Positions 25,201 through 39,600 of a stretch of DNA of 64,000 bases are shown here, in pieces; the stretch's first letter is position 1; every line of letters starts with the position of its first letter. Origin of the DNA: Agelaius tricolor. Lineage: Eukaryota > Chordata > Aves > Passeriformes > Icteridae. The position numbers were made by a program, and so were the translations under genes. The notes beneath the pieces are model-generated. The model saw only the letters and a program-made list of their open reading frames with translations. It had not been told where the DNA came from and did not search any database. The DNA is taken from NCBI GenBank assembly GCA_023055355.1, contig JALJCS010000015.1, positions 12,568,501 to 12,632,500 of the forward strand. The letters run 5' to 3'.

Positions 25201-28200
25201 GGGTTGGGAAGAGGGTTTTCAAATGGTAATTCAGGATAGCTTCTGCTCAGTTGTTTTCTTAGCCTTACTAGGCTAAAGTTAGCTTTTGTAAACACCTTTC
25301 TTTTCTTCCACTTCAGTATTTAGAGTAGGCATGTCAAGCTGACCAGTCTTTTTAGCTGAACATAAATAGTCACCTTGTTAATCCTGGAATTTCCATTGCA
25401 AGCCTTTCTTTACCCATCCCCAGGAGAACTAAGATGAATTTGGGATGCAGCTGTTACACCTGAACAGTATTGTGCAGGTATTGACTTCCATTCAAGAAGA
25501 TTTTTAGCTGGGGTGACAAAAAAGTACATCAGTTGTTTCCAGTCTTTGGTCTGCAAAGGTTGTTTCTGTAGTAGAGATCATTGAGGTTTGTAGGGCACAG
25601 TTGGCAGCATCCAACTGCTGCCAGTGTTGGTTTTCCTTACATTGCTCACTCTCACTGCAGCTGGGATCCTCAAGAACGTGTGTGTACAAAACATCCTGTT
25701 GACAAGCTCAGCACAAACATCAGTGGCAGGAAAAGGAAAGGGCACAATTAAAATACTTCTCAGTCTTTTCCAGTATGTCCAGATCAGGACTCGGGTGAGT
25801 GCTAAGGGTGTCTGTGGAGTTTGTACAGTTACTGTCTGTAATGTAGCTCATCTCCTGAAAGAATGTAATAATTTTCATTCTTTGGCACTTCTATGCAAAT
25901 TAGCAGAGAAATTAGTGCCATCAGAACATACAGACCAACAGATGCATTTTTCTGTTATGCTTCCTTGTGATTGAAGAGATGGAACTGGAAAATGTCTGGA
26001 AATTCTATCCACTGTACTTCACATTTATTGCCTGCTCAATATTGTGCAGACGAGTTCGTGAGCTTTGCATAGGTATTAAATATATTCTATTCATTTCTAT
26101 GGATTAATCAATTGATGAACAATGTACAGTATTGAGTTCTGTCAACAACTTGTATCCATAGAACAGAAATACACCCTCAGTGCATGGTGAACTGTTGCAG
26201 TTAACACAAAACTTGCATCAAGAGGATCTTCCTTGATAAGTGAGGAAGTGGCATGATCTGTCATTAGCTTCCTTCTAACGAGAAACAGGTATCTGCAACC
26301 ACATCTTTAGACTCCCACGCCACTGTGGATATCAAGATGTTAAACTTGGTTTATTTTAAAGGTCATCGTGTGAGATCTCATGCACAATTTCTAAGCCATA
26401 AACAAAACATAGCTCCATAAAAGGAAAGTACAGATTATCAGAAGTGAGTGAAACTTAACACAGTGTCTAAAAATAGACTCCTACATTACTTTTCTGACTC
26501 AAAAACATTGGCAATTTTGCACAGGGTTTGGGGTTTTTTGGTTCATATGAGAAAAAGTTGAGGTTTGTATGGAATATACTGTTATCCTCTGTATGATAGC
26601 AAAATCCAAAATAGGCCAAGTGTTGAGTGTATATGGAGTGTCTGCTGTGAAGAATTTACCATCTAGGAGAAGAAATCTGAACAATAGAGCAGACAGGATA
26701 TAACTACAAAGGGTGAAAGGTAGGGAGGAGCACAAAGCTGACTGACCCATTTTTCACAAGAGTAGAGGAGAAGCTGGAGTACATATTTTTGCATTTTTGT
26801 GCTCTGTGGCAAGAATGGATGTGGTGGACTCATGGTATCATCAAGACAAAGGAGAAAGAAAACCATTATACAAAGCAGCTACAAGATTGTGTTGTGGATG
26901 AACTGGTGAGCAGAAAGTTAAAATAGTCAGGGATCTGGAACTGGGGTCATATGAAGCAATATTTATGTCAGGGGAAAATTATTTGCCATCTCCATGAGTG
27001 CTTTTATTGGTAATTTAGGTATGACTTCAAAATCCTGGATGATGTCCTGAATTCAGATCTACCTACTATATACATGAGAAGTATTGATGTACTTTCTTAT
27101 ATATGAATGTTGACAGGAGATTCTTTAACATGGAAATCAGCATTTTTTCAAGTTTCACTAGTTCACTAGTATAAAGCTTTAGACTGAATTACTTATAAAG
27201 ATGAAATGCTGGTTGAATTAGATGGATTACAGTAACATACTTTGGATCTAAGTTCTCACAAACTTAAAAGCTATTTAGCTAAGGAATTTTGCTCCAAGCT
27301 CTTTTCTGTTTGAAATTTTTTAATTGTGTGCTTAAGAGGAAGGAACTGATATGCAGTAATTCATGGAGACTGCATGAGATTTTTCATGAAATTTATTGTA
27401 TTTAACTGAGATGGGAGGTGAACTGAAGAATGCCAAAAAGTTAAGGAAGTTGGTACCTGCCCCTGAGTCTTGTAAATGTATTGGAAGGACCCTGTTTGAA
27501 CTATGTTGCCAGTATATTCTTGGACTAATTATTCTTGAAACAGCACACATTTCTCAGAGACACTCAAAGCTACTAAAAAACCTCTTGTACTGTTGAATTC
27601 AAACCTCTTAAATTCCTTCTTTGTTGAGAGGAAAGAGTGGAGCTATAACTAAGGCAAGGGACTATGAAGGCTGACTTGACATCTATTCTGAACCCTTTAA
27701 CTGACCTTTTCCCACTCAGCAGTAATTTCATGCCTTTACAGTTCCAGATCCTCTGTTAGAATAGATGCACTATGTCAGCAAGGCTCATGTAATAGGCTGT
27801 GGTTTCAACCAAGGTATCAAGTCCTTGCCTTCTGCTTCTTACTGCAGCCTCTTCTGCTTCTTACCTCCTCCCTTTTGCCAACACCGACACTTGCTTGTGG
27901 TTGCTTTTATTTTTCAGCTGAATCAGTTCCCTGATTTGATTCACTCTGGGACCAAACAAGTCTCAGTGGTGGCAGAACAGCAAGGATGGCACCTCAGTGA
28001 GAAACAGTACCTGGGAATGGAGAGTGCCTGAAGAGGGAAAATGGGGACTGTTGGCCTGTATTAGTCACCAGGAAAGGTCAGTACAGCCACAGCCTCATTA
28101 GCTTCAGCCCCAGAGAAATACCTCCCAGCAGTTTATGGGCAGCATTCATATAAGTCAAATGAGACTTGTAACTTTTTTACATTGAATTATCCCTACAGAT

Positions 28201-31200
28201 GATGAGAGTCATGGCAAAAGAGCCCTTCTGAACAAGGAATTTGGGAGACACTTTGCTTTGTAAGTTCTGTGATTTCTGGGAGCAGTTAAGACAAATGTTA
28301 TTTCCATGTAATTGAAGTTGTATTGTTAAAATACCAGTTAAAATAACTGGCTACTGGCAGAAGAGCTAGACTGAAACAGATCTCTGAGCTGGCTAATAAT
28401 ACTTCTCAAGTATTTGTTCAGTTTTGTAGAACATCATGCACCCCTGCAATGAAATCTGTGCTGCAAGAGTTCTGCTAACAACAGCTGCTCTACAGCCAGG
28501 CTGGCTGTGCTTTCATGAGCTGTAGCTCTAAAAATGCCTGCAGTGTCCAGACACTGAGTGTCCATACCCTGTCAGACACACTGGGGAGTTGTTGGGCAGT
28601 ATCTCCATTACTGAATGGCTAAAGTAGTTGTAGTCCAGGTGGACTAGCCATTGATTTTGATGCATATGACAGCAATGCAAGTTTGTGATGGAAATCTGCT
28701 TTTCTGAGCCTAGGTGGTGATTTTAGGGAAGACTGTATCTTTTAAGCCCTAGATATTTTATTACTTCTTGCTAGCTCTCAATAGAGATCGTGGCAGCTGA
28801 TAAACAGTTCACTCAAGTGTAGGATCTAAAATATCTTGTTTTACCTCCTTTATCCTCCCACTATTGTTTCCTGAAAACAAACATTTTGAAATCATTATTG
28901 AATCCACAGCCTATTTGTAGATGTTTGCTTGAGGAATTAGTGCTGTGGAGGAGGTTTGGGTTAGTGTCTCTGTAGGCTGAAGTCCTCTGTCTATGATTTG
29001 GATGCACTGTGGTCAAGTCAGTTTTACAAGTGTGACTTGTGAAATTCTAGAAGGGTAGAGTGGAAATCTCCCTGCCCCTGCATTACACTCTCAGTTCTGC
29101 AAGTGCAGCTGTGTCTACAGCTATCTGGCCAGCTTGACTGGGGAACTGATGCAGGGTTAAAAACAAGCCTGCAAAAGAAAGTGGGTTTGTTAGGTAGAAT
29201 TTTTTGATAACAAAGGACCAGAAGAACCACTCAGGAATCTCCTTTATTCCCCTCTCTGAACCAGGTTATGTAGTTCTTGGGCTACCCAGGGCCCCACAGT
29301 TCACATTACCAGATGCTTTGGACAATGTCTCAGTCCTAAATGAAAGATGAAAACAGATACCTTTTCAACACAGAAGTGGCAGCTGGAAGTACTTAAAGGG
29401 TAGATATTGGCAACTACAAATGAGCTGAAATGGAAGCTAAGTGGATTCTTGTATGTCTAACAGACAAATAGCATTCTTGTACAAAGTGAGTTGTCTTTCC
29501 TGGCAGTGAAGCACTCAGACTTGTTTCTTGACTTGGGTAACAGATGCTGTGCCTCTTCTCTATGCTATGTAAGATAGCAGCATTTAATGTTTGGAGGGAA
29601 GTCAGTCTGCAGCAAAAAAAAAAGTTGTGCCAATTCAAAGTGTGGACAAGAGAACAAATATATTTCATCTTGCAGCAGTTTTTGAGTTAACTGGTTTTAA
29701 TTGTAAGATTATCTTTAAATAGTTTAGCCAGAGGCTAAACTTTGCAATCATTAAATATAAATACTTTTTTTCCAAATAGCCATCAGTTCCTCTCTTTAAA
29801 GAAACTACTGTACAGTTGCCTACTCCTATGATATTCCTAGTGAGATTTCACTTTTCTTCTAAATCATGGTATTCATTCACTTTCTATCAAGGTATTTATA
29901 GCCATGGTAACCAACTGCCCGTGAGAACCTCATCCAGTCCCAGGAGTAACAGGAGCCAACAAAAAGGAACATTTTTCTTTCATTCCTTTCCTATGGTTCT
30001 CTGATTGTTTGCCACAAAAAGCAGATTATTTTGACAGAACCAGTTTAGGGAGTGTCTCCATGTGTAGTCAGACTGCAGATCTGAGAGGACTGGCAGCTTT
30101 GGTGGTGTGAAGGAGTTCATCCCTTGATACAGACCAGCTGCACAACTCCCACCATGTCCCCAAATTCAGTAATGCTCCATCTCAGATCAAGGCAGGGGAG
30201 ATGGAAACTCTGTTCTCAAAGTCCCTTGTGATGCAGAGGCCAAATAAATGTTCAGCTTATGGTCTGTATGATTTCTGAATCTGAAGTTCTGATTGCTCTA
30301 GACATGCAGATGAGTCTGATCCTTTGCTTTCCTTGACTGTGAATGAAGCCAAGGTTTGCAGAGCAATCCTCTGTATTGAACAGGTCCCAAAGAGCATAAG
30401 GGATAGAAAAAGCAAGGGGAAGGAAAATATCCAGGGGAGAGAACTGAAAAAAAGTTGTCCCAGGATCCACAGTAACCTTTTTTCACTACTCTTTGATGCT
30501 GCTCCTGAGAATTTATTATTTTCTAAATGAATGAGGTGATGACATCTTGAACAATATGTCTTCCTGAGGAGTCCAGGTATTTCTCACAGCTGCTGGGATA
30601 GGTGACAGACAAACTACACAGTTATCTGTGAGCTATGTAACATATATCTAGGAAAGCATATAAACTTTTGGGACATTATTCACACTTGAAGGCACATTGG
30701 CAAAAATAATACAGTTGGCTCCAGTCTCCACGTTCCTACCACATGTATATAAGCCTAGATAAGATAGAAGCTCTTTTAAAAGGATTTATGCATTTGAGTT
30801 TTCTTCTGACTTCTAGCTCCAGATTTTTGTCTATAGATTAAAAAAACACAAGCATGAAGGATTACCAAGAGTTGTTTCTGAAGGAAAAGATTTGGGAGGG
30901 GAGGAGCAAAACAAAAATGTGCCTCTGTTCCCTAAAACAAAAGCATATTCTTTGGAATCTCTTTATAGAGTTCTAAATAGGGAGCATATACACTGGTTGG
31001 TATGTGAAAGGTACTTAGTCTAGTCCCACTGCCCTTCAGAAAATATACCAGGCCCTGGAAGAATCACTGGGGAAGCAGATATGACCTGTAAACAGAATAA
31101 GTGTTAGGGATTACCTCCTGCCTCATGGAAAAACAAGTACTCTATTATATGGAGTAATAACTCAGCCCTCTATTCATAAAAGTGGGGAATGAGCAGCTGC

Positions 31201-33179
31201 CTGACAGCTCTTTTTTGTGTGTTATACAGCCTTTAAAATTTGGTCTATGAATTTTTACATACAAATACCTATATTGTGTATCTGGTTTGGGGACAGCAAA
31301 CATACTGAATTTTGGAAGTTTGTACATTTATGTGGGGTTATAAAATAGTCTGCATATTTTAATTTTTAATTTTCCAATAAACTGCAAGAGTCAGTAACAA
31401 CAAGCTGGTTCATACAAAAGCAGTGTGAAATTGCAACCTTATCCAGGCTGGGAGAGAGAAGGAGAGGCCATGCAGGGCTGTGTGTGACCCTTTTTAAGTA
31501 GGAATCTCCTCAGTCCTAATAGTGCAAGTCTGATTTATAGTGGATCAGGGAGCTTTTGCAGGTTAAAACCTGTATTCTCCACATCACTGCCACCCCCCTC
31601 CAAACAGTTCATTGAGGGCAACAAGGCAGAAAGAAAAGGAAGGAACAAGGAGCCTGGAGATAAGGATGGTTTAAGACAGAACTGCTGGCAAAAGCAGCAT
31701 TTATCAGACTGTGTCCTGTAGATACCTTTGTTGATGTGGATATCTGTGACATTAGAAATATTAAAGGCTTCCCAGCAGAGTTAGTCCAAGGAAATACAAA
31801 CCAAACCCATTTGCTTCAGGATAAAAAACCTCCTGATCTATCAAAAGGGAGAATAGCCATTATGGAAGAGATGTGATTTCTTCAGCTGTCCCTGGTGAGG
31901 CAGAGCACACAGAATTTACATGTACACCATGGCCTTTCCCTGCACATATGTGCATTTATCATATAAAACTGTTGGTAGGAAAATTTCAACAAGTTGAAGT
32001 AATTTAAAATTTCAAGTTTCATTTTCATGACTAATATTAGAGGCTACATCCAGCTGACTTAAAATGAAAAAAAAATTTAAATATCTAAGGCATTTTGGAA
32101 ATGAAATGTAGTTTCTGGAGGTAATTTATTGATGGTAGAATATTATTCCATTTGTTGCTAAGACCCAGTCGTACTGCTGTGTATGGTCAAGCTTCATCTC
32201 TAGGCACTGTCATAAGAACCTGGTGGGTGTCAGAGTTACAATTCAAGTCAGCTGAGAGGCATCTTTGATTGTGTGCCATGAAACTAAAAATCAGAACAGA
32301 AGTTATATTTCCAGTTGAATAGATGGGGACTTTTTGAACTTGTAAAATGAAAACAATTCTCTGTTCTTTAACTGCATGCAACTCTTCAGTGTTAAGCAAA
32401 ATTTTACATTACTATCCTATTGTCTCTGCCTCTCACAAGAGGCAAAGTGAGTTTATGTAGGATGAAAGTCTCACCATAATCTTCTATTTTTAGAACTGAA
32501 CTTTTTCCCCACAACTCTTGAAGACAAAACACCATGTGTGAGGTTGACTGCTCTCATCATATTCCAGCTGAGAACAGAAATAAAAGAGCCAACATCACAA
32601 ATAAGCCTTTTTTCTCACAAGACTTACAGCACATTTTTTCCTGATAGAAAGCATTCAGATGAATTTCCAAACTCCGAGATGTTTATCTAAACTATACCCA
32701 CATTTTTTAACCTTTTGTAGCTTTCCTTATATCTGAGACTAAAAAATACATTCATCAGGGCCATGGCTTAGAGCAACAATCATCCCTAGTGGATAAATTG
32801 TTTGTTTTCAGAGTTACTGCTATGAATTGTGAGGAGGGGAAAAGCTGATGAATTTTTGTCTAAGTGTTTTAAAGATTCTCTCCTATTTGAACTAAGCTTT
32901 AGCCTGTTTTTCCTGATTTACTATTTCATATACATCTTTCTGACAATGATCCTTTAAAGTGATTATCCTTTTCTTTACTGCATGCAAAATGTCTTTAAAA
33001 CAAAGGATAAAGTGAGGAAATTCTTTAGCAAACAATTCAATAGCCCTGTATTTATCACTTCCAATAAGCCTCATTATGTACTCTTCAGATTCATTTTCTC
33101 CAAGTTTCACTACTGATCAACCTCATCACAGCTTTTCTCCTAAAGTCACTGTAGAGCAAAGTATTCCCAGCCTTTATCC
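22246..33179. other. Intergenic region, no established gene
   Basis: About 11 kb of AT-rich, mostly complex DNA. I see no CR1 copy, tRNA or conserved protein family. If the minus-strand candidate gene is real, its 5' exons should lie here or beyond. A plausible further exon is about 24296-24246, minus strand, with acceptor TGATTTCACAG and donor GTAATT; its frame is open and phase-compatible. Weaker 20-50 base candidates between 22.6 and 24.6 kb are too short to claim. A Lys/Glu-rich 71-codon minus-strand frame lies at 32892-33110. Confidence 0.35.
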
Positions 33180-33620
33180 TGGAGATGCCATCTGTTCATC
33201 CTCCCTATGCTGGTTCAGGGGGTGTTTCCTGCTGTGGGCTCGTGGCTGCCTCAGTGCTGGAGCATTTCTCTGGGGCTGCCGTGGGCATGGCCAGTGACCA
33301 GGCTGCTCCTGTGGTTTTGTCTCATGACAGCAGCACTAACTTTAGCCACCCTTGCTCTGTGCTCCTGCTGCAGCCGCTGGCCCAGCCCCGCGTGGCCCTG
33401 CTGACACAGCTCTTTGTGGGGATGTGAGCAGGGGAACTCAGCCAGCCCTGACCACCCTCCCCTCTCCCCAAATAAAGCCCAGAGCTGGGTCAGTTCCTTG
33501 CTCTGGCTCACGGGGTGGTCTCACAAATGGTTCTGCTGAGCAGATGGGATGCTTGCAGGGCACAGAGGGAAGGAGCAAACCATTACACTGGCATTGCCTA
33601 ACACCATGTTCTTGTAAGCC
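33180..33620. other. GC-rich patch with internal AATAAA, possible old insertion
   Basis: A block of markedly higher GC than its surroundings, rich in CTG/CAG and CCC runs, with an AATAAA at 33471-33476 about two thirds in. The sharp compositional step and internal poly(A) signal are what a decayed retroelement terminal repeat or a retrocopied transcript end could leave. I cannot match it to a named family and no terminal duplication is visible. Confidence 0.25.
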
Positions 33621-36600
33621 TTAGAGTACAAACAGATGAAAATATTAAATTTATTTCCTAATACTTGTAGTTATAACTGCAATCTATTTAATGGCTAGGT
33701 TGCTGATTTTAAGGGAGGAGGATTTGAGACTTAGGTGTTATAACTTATCATGTAGCCTAAATTAATTTATTTATTCAAATTTATTAAAACATCATTAGCG
33801 AAAAATCCATAGTTAATACACCCCAGTTGGCATTAATGGCAGTCTAAGTAACTGGTATGGATCAAAGCATTGCTTCTTTTGCTGATTATTCTTTAATTGC
33901 TAGGCTAATACCATCTTTGGTTTGTTATCTGGCACAGTAAAGATACATGTTTAAAACAGCAACAAAGGTCCTGCAAATGGGGTCAGGTCTGGCTCTGTTC
34001 CCTGGATTAGAGTGTGCTCTGGCATTCAGTCAAATTGAACCAATTCCAGTGATTTCTGTACTGTACCTGACTTGGGCTGGCTTTTCCTGCAAGTCTTGTA
34101 GGTCAGAAACCTGTGATTATGCCTTTGCTGCCCTGCATTCATTCTCCATATTTTGTTCTTTGATCAAACCTTCAGATACCTCATGGTTTAAAAGCTTTTT
34201 TTCTTCCTCACTCCACTCTCTGCAGTTTGGCACAAGGCAAGCAATTGACAAATTGACAATTTCTGCTGAAGCAACAGGTCCATCCTTATTAGTACCTGAT
34301 TTTTGAAACTGGATGTGTTCAGTTCATACAAATTGCTCTTTTTGTTTTAGTTTTATGGAGAAGGTGTGGAGACACAACAATAGAGGAACAGGAAAAGGTT
34401 ACATGCAAAGCCCTGTCTTTTACATGTTTGTTGTGGCCTCATTGCAAAATTGGTGCATAATGAGAGAGCTCTGGTACACACCCATCAAATACCTCAGAGA
34501 ATTGGCTCTGAGGCATAGGCAGGTGGGCTGTTGGTGAAAACTGAGGTGATAAAGATAAACCTGTGACTGAGATACAGGTTCCATCCTGATTTTCACAGGG
34601 AAAGATCTTCAGTTTAAGCTGTGTGGGTAATGTGGCTTATTTAAATAGTGACTGCAAGGGAGTGTCACTGAGTGAGCTGTGGGTGCCTGGCAGAGGTCGC
34701 CCCTTCCCCAAGCCATCCCACCAGGACATGCAGTCCCCAGCCCAGGAGAGAACAGGATGGGCTGAGCTGAGTTGAGCTGAAAAACCTGCTTCCAAAGAAA
34801 ATTACTCCATTCCCACCTTGTTCTGCCCCAGGCAGAAAATTACCACAGCAAAAGTGAGTGAGACATTTCCATCTGGTTGAGTGAGTTTAGGCAGTTCTCA
34901 TACAGAGGGGTCATAGGGAGGGAAGTGTTGGAAACCCCCTTTCCACACAGGGAAATGTCCAACTAGAACAGCCATCCCACTGCACCTCTACTGTGCTGCT
35001 TCCAGCAAACCACTTCTAACAAGTCATGCTGGGCCATTTGTGACTTTTCTGCTGAAAGATGTTACTGTTCCCGTGTTGGAAGTCTTGGGTTTGGTGAAGT
35101 TTCATCTGTTTAATTTGCTACCTGTCCAAAGGTAATTACAGTTCATGTCTCTCTGGGGCTCCCAGCAGGGTGGTTAACCTCCAACACTGAGGGTCCCAAG
35201 GCTTCTCTGGGACCTCCTCTCACACCAGCCTGGAGCTGAGCTGGCTGAGCTCCCTCCCTGCTGCCACTCATGCTACTGGATAATGAGCCAGTTCAGGGAA
35301 CTGAGACAAAAAGTTGCTTTCTTTGGAGCAGGAGCCTTCAGCTGGCTGAGCTCCCTGAGCTGCCTCAGAGCGCAGCGCTCGCATCAGCACAAATCACCAG
35401 CAGCACAGGGAGGGTGGGGGCCAGGCTGTGGCAACTGTAAATTAGGTTGGCTCAAGGTGTTAGAGAAAAACACCCTGAATGGAAGCAGAAAAAATAGAAA
35501 AACTTCCCTTCCAGAATACTGTTTTTTCTTGAGCAATTGAGCCACTACTGAGAAATGCAAGGATATATTGTACAAAGGAATTTAAATCCTGCATAATTCT
35601 AATTAAATTTTTAATTTTGTGTCATATTTGGGCCGGTTAAATTATAAATATTGAAGTAGATTTCCCAAAAAAGGGATTATTTTCACCCTTTCCCTTTTGT
35701 TTAAATACCTGTCATTCTGGTGATATTATGGGTTAATTAGTTTATTTTCTGAAATGTATTTCTGGAATATTTCCCCTTTAACTACTTCAACCCATAACCT
35801 CATGTTCTGAGAGTTACTTAACCTTTGGTCTTGTACAGTTTACTGGAAACCATTCCTTTCCTTTTAGGATTTCTTATTTGTGATTCCCTTAGCAATATAA
35901 ACCACATATAGCTACTATTTCCTAACATGAAGCCTCACACAGGCGATTGATGTTACAGTTAATTAACTGAAGAGTTTTAGATATTTCACAAAGTTATTGA
36001 CACCAGAAATGCTGTACATTAATAGCCAATGCTTGACATCATTTACTGTAAGAAGAGATTGTAATCTCAGATTAAAAGCATATTAAAAAGTAGATCAAAT
36101 TTATTTTCCAACTAAAGAACTACTATAGGAAAGAGTTAACATTGCTTGGATATCCTATGTGTAATTCTATGCCTTAAAAAGTTTGGATTTCTTTCAAGTT
36201 CTGCTCTAACATTTATTGGCTTACAAATGTTTTCTACACTAATTTTAAAGCTTAATTTTAAACTCTTACAATCAATTTTATTACAGCCTCAATATTATTT
36301 GTCAGGGAATCCCCAATGAGAAAAACTCCAAGAAATCCAGTAAGACTATTTTTAATACTCTGAAGATGTATAAATACCAATGTGGAAACTATTTTTAGTC
36401 TGATCTTTTGTCTGATTCACTGGTCTGTACCAATTGTTTTGAACCAAGCACAGTGAGAGCCTGGTAGCCAGTTGGACTGGGTTTACAACTTTGGAAGCTG
36501 CTTAGACAAATAAGTTTCAAGTACTGTCTTGACAGGAAAATATTCATTTTCAGTTTATGGTCATACTGTAGCAGACATACCCCTCCCTTTGTGAAAATAA

Positions 36601-39600
36601 ATACAAAACTGCATTCTGTGATATAGATCTTCAATACATTGGCTGGTTTTGGAAGGTGCTACTGTAAAAAAATTTAAAGCATAAAATGCAGTTTTTCTTA
36701 ACACAGATAAAACTTGGAGCAAGCAATGTCCCATTTGGTGCCTCTGGTGCTTTAGAAGGCTTCTCCTTTTAATGTTTCTTGAACAACTGTATAAACCCAG
36801 AGGATTAGAGTCTGCTGCAGGAGAGCACCAAGAAGGGCAGCTGTTGTTCTCTTCAGCATTTTTTTGCTGAGCCATCAGGGCAGCTTAATGCTACTACATG
36901 CTAAAAAAGTCATGCATCATAGTGATTGTGGGGACATCCAGTCCTGCTGAGGCCCTGCCCAGCTGAAACCACTCCAGGGCTGATTGATTGTTTCTTCTTT
37001 TTTAATTGTGCAAAACTGGAGAAGATGTGTATGTTTGAGTTATAATGGAAAGCTAAGCAGCAGAGTCCAGAGACCTTTTCTTATCTGAATATATTTAGTT
37101 CAGCGAAAGGGTTTATTGAGGTAAAGCAAAAATTGCCATAAAACTACTTGCTAGCACCTCCCTGTCTGTATTTTACCCATCATCATGGAGGTGACCAGTT
37201 TCCATTATCTTGTGTTCTTTGCCTTTCAAATGTTACTGCCTGGATGTAACTACTGTTATGATATTTTAGCCTAACAATCACAGAAACCAGAAGTAAATGA
37301 CAAAATTGGAGAGTAGCCTGAACACTGAGCAATTTTCTAAAGGTACATTTTGCTGTTGTTGTCTGCTTTCTGATTAATCAACAGATTGTGAACCTTGGTG
37401 TCAAAAAATGCTTTATAAGAAAAGTCAGACTGAATAAAAATAAAACTGAATAGTTAATTGTTTTTCCCAGGAGCCAGTGCAACCTTGAATGCTTTAAATG
37501 TTAACTAGCCAACATTGTAAATGATAAAGGCACATGACATTTTGCAATAATCATATTTTCAGTCTGTCAAAATCAAGCAATTATAATGCTCAACAAAACA
37601 TTATGCAACCTCTTACTGGTTTTCTCAATGGGAAAATATTTGTAGCTTATTGGTGTTATTTCTTCTTAATGTACAGGAACACCAGACCCTGGTCTCCTAA
37701 GGAGTAAGCAGTAGGTCAAACATTTTATTTTGTACTTGTAGAAAGATGATTTGTGCATATTCACAGGCATCTGTGGCCTTTTTGATAATGAAAGCAAAAG
37801 GGCTGGTCGTATGATTTGGTTTTGCTCGATGATTAAGTGACCTGAACCCTTTCAATAAGATTTCTAGTTTGAATACATGTTAAAAATCCATTTTATGTGA
37901 GCATTCATTTAAACTCTGTTGTTTTGTTCAATATAAATTACCAGCCAAACCATTCTTTGTATACATATCTGATGAATACATACATAGTATCTGCAAATAC
38001 AGCAAAACTAAATTAATTTTAATGGGTGAACCTTTACTGAGTAATATTCTTCCAGAGCTGATTTGGATCACTTTATTAATTGAATAGCTCATTCTCCAGC
38101 TAGGAAAAATACTGAGATAGTATTTAATCAGTTATTCCTTTCTGTGTTTTGTCTTTTCTACTTTCCATAAATGTTTAATATACAGCAGTACCTTTATCCC
38201 AATCCACTCTGCCAATATATAAGGAGCTAGAGGATGCAGCTAAGCCTATTCTTGGGAAGGGGTTAGGGTAGAAAGATAAGGATCAGGACCAGCAGCATAT
38301 CAGATGACTGGCTGTAATGAGGATTGATTCTGTGACCAAATCAAATAGTTAAAGCTCCCAGCCCTTGCTCTGTCAAAGAAGAACCAACCCTCTTACCCGC
38401 TGCAATCTGGACATCAAGCCAGGCGGAAACTCAATCAACTAAAAAATGGGAGGCAAGGGCAGCTAATGAAAACCCCCACCTCTACTCCAATGCAAAGGCA
38501 AAAATAAAGGTAAACCACCTGGCTGGCCTGTTTGACTTTAGACTGGGGTGGATTACAGCAAAAAAGACACATAAGCACCTGCAACAGCTGGGGTATGGCA
38601 GCCGTGTTCCACGTTACCTCTCAGCTGAAACCTGTTGTGCCCAAATTAAGATGTTGAGTCAGAAAGCTCATTAGGTACAGACTGAGCAAGGGGTGAGCAG
38701 ATGGGCTCTAAGGACTGCACAATGGATCCACAGAGCAAAGGTGGAAGTCTGAGATCCAACCTGCCAGGGAGCCTTTCAAGTTTTCCGCCCCACTGGAACC
38801 TATTGTTTCATGTTGGCTTAGCCTGATCCGAGTCAAGGACACAAGAGAGGTTTGCACAAGGCTGACAGTCCTGCTCACTCAGGAGTGAGCCCATTGGGCT
38901 TCCTATGGAAACCTGGGAACAGACACATCAAGAAAAGTTTAGTAATACATTTATTCTAGTTCTTATTCTGAATTATGGTGAAAAGCTGTAATGAGAGAAA
39001 ATACTCTTTTTCTGCTTCTGAAGATAATTAAAATACTGATGAAGAAACATTGATTTATGGATAGGCAAAGTCTATGTATCATTTATGAAATTACAGTAAA
39101 TAAGGAGGGATGACTTAAGCACATGAGATTGTGGTTATACACAATCAAAGCTAATCAAAGGATGTCAAATGTGTATATGAAATATAGAAAAAACATTGCA
39201 CCTTCAACTGTGTGTGCATTACACTTGAACAAAACAGAACCATTCCACAGAAGGACCATAGTATTTATAGATCCTAGGACAAAATTGCTAAAGGGTCTGG
39301 GACTCAGGTTCCATTTTGCTACAACAGTTGGGTGACGCTTCTCCTTGTCCAGCACAAAGAGAAATACCAGCCCAAATCATCTGGCCAGGCTGCTTAAATG
39401 TTCAAATGGAGTGTATAAGAAGTATTCCAGACTTGAGAGTCCTTACTCAGATGCATTTGCAATCTAAGTAAAAAGAGGAACAGAAGTTGTATTACCCTCA
39501 CCTTAGAGAGAAACTAAGACAATGTTTTATGTCTATGTAAATAGCAAGTTACTTGTGCCCTTCTGAAGTCTGAAAATTAGACTGCACAAAAGGGGAAGCT

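Noticed and set aside
36561..36875. 104-codon minus-strand ATG frame
   Set aside because: No splice or poly(A) context, and no resemblance to a family; likely chance.
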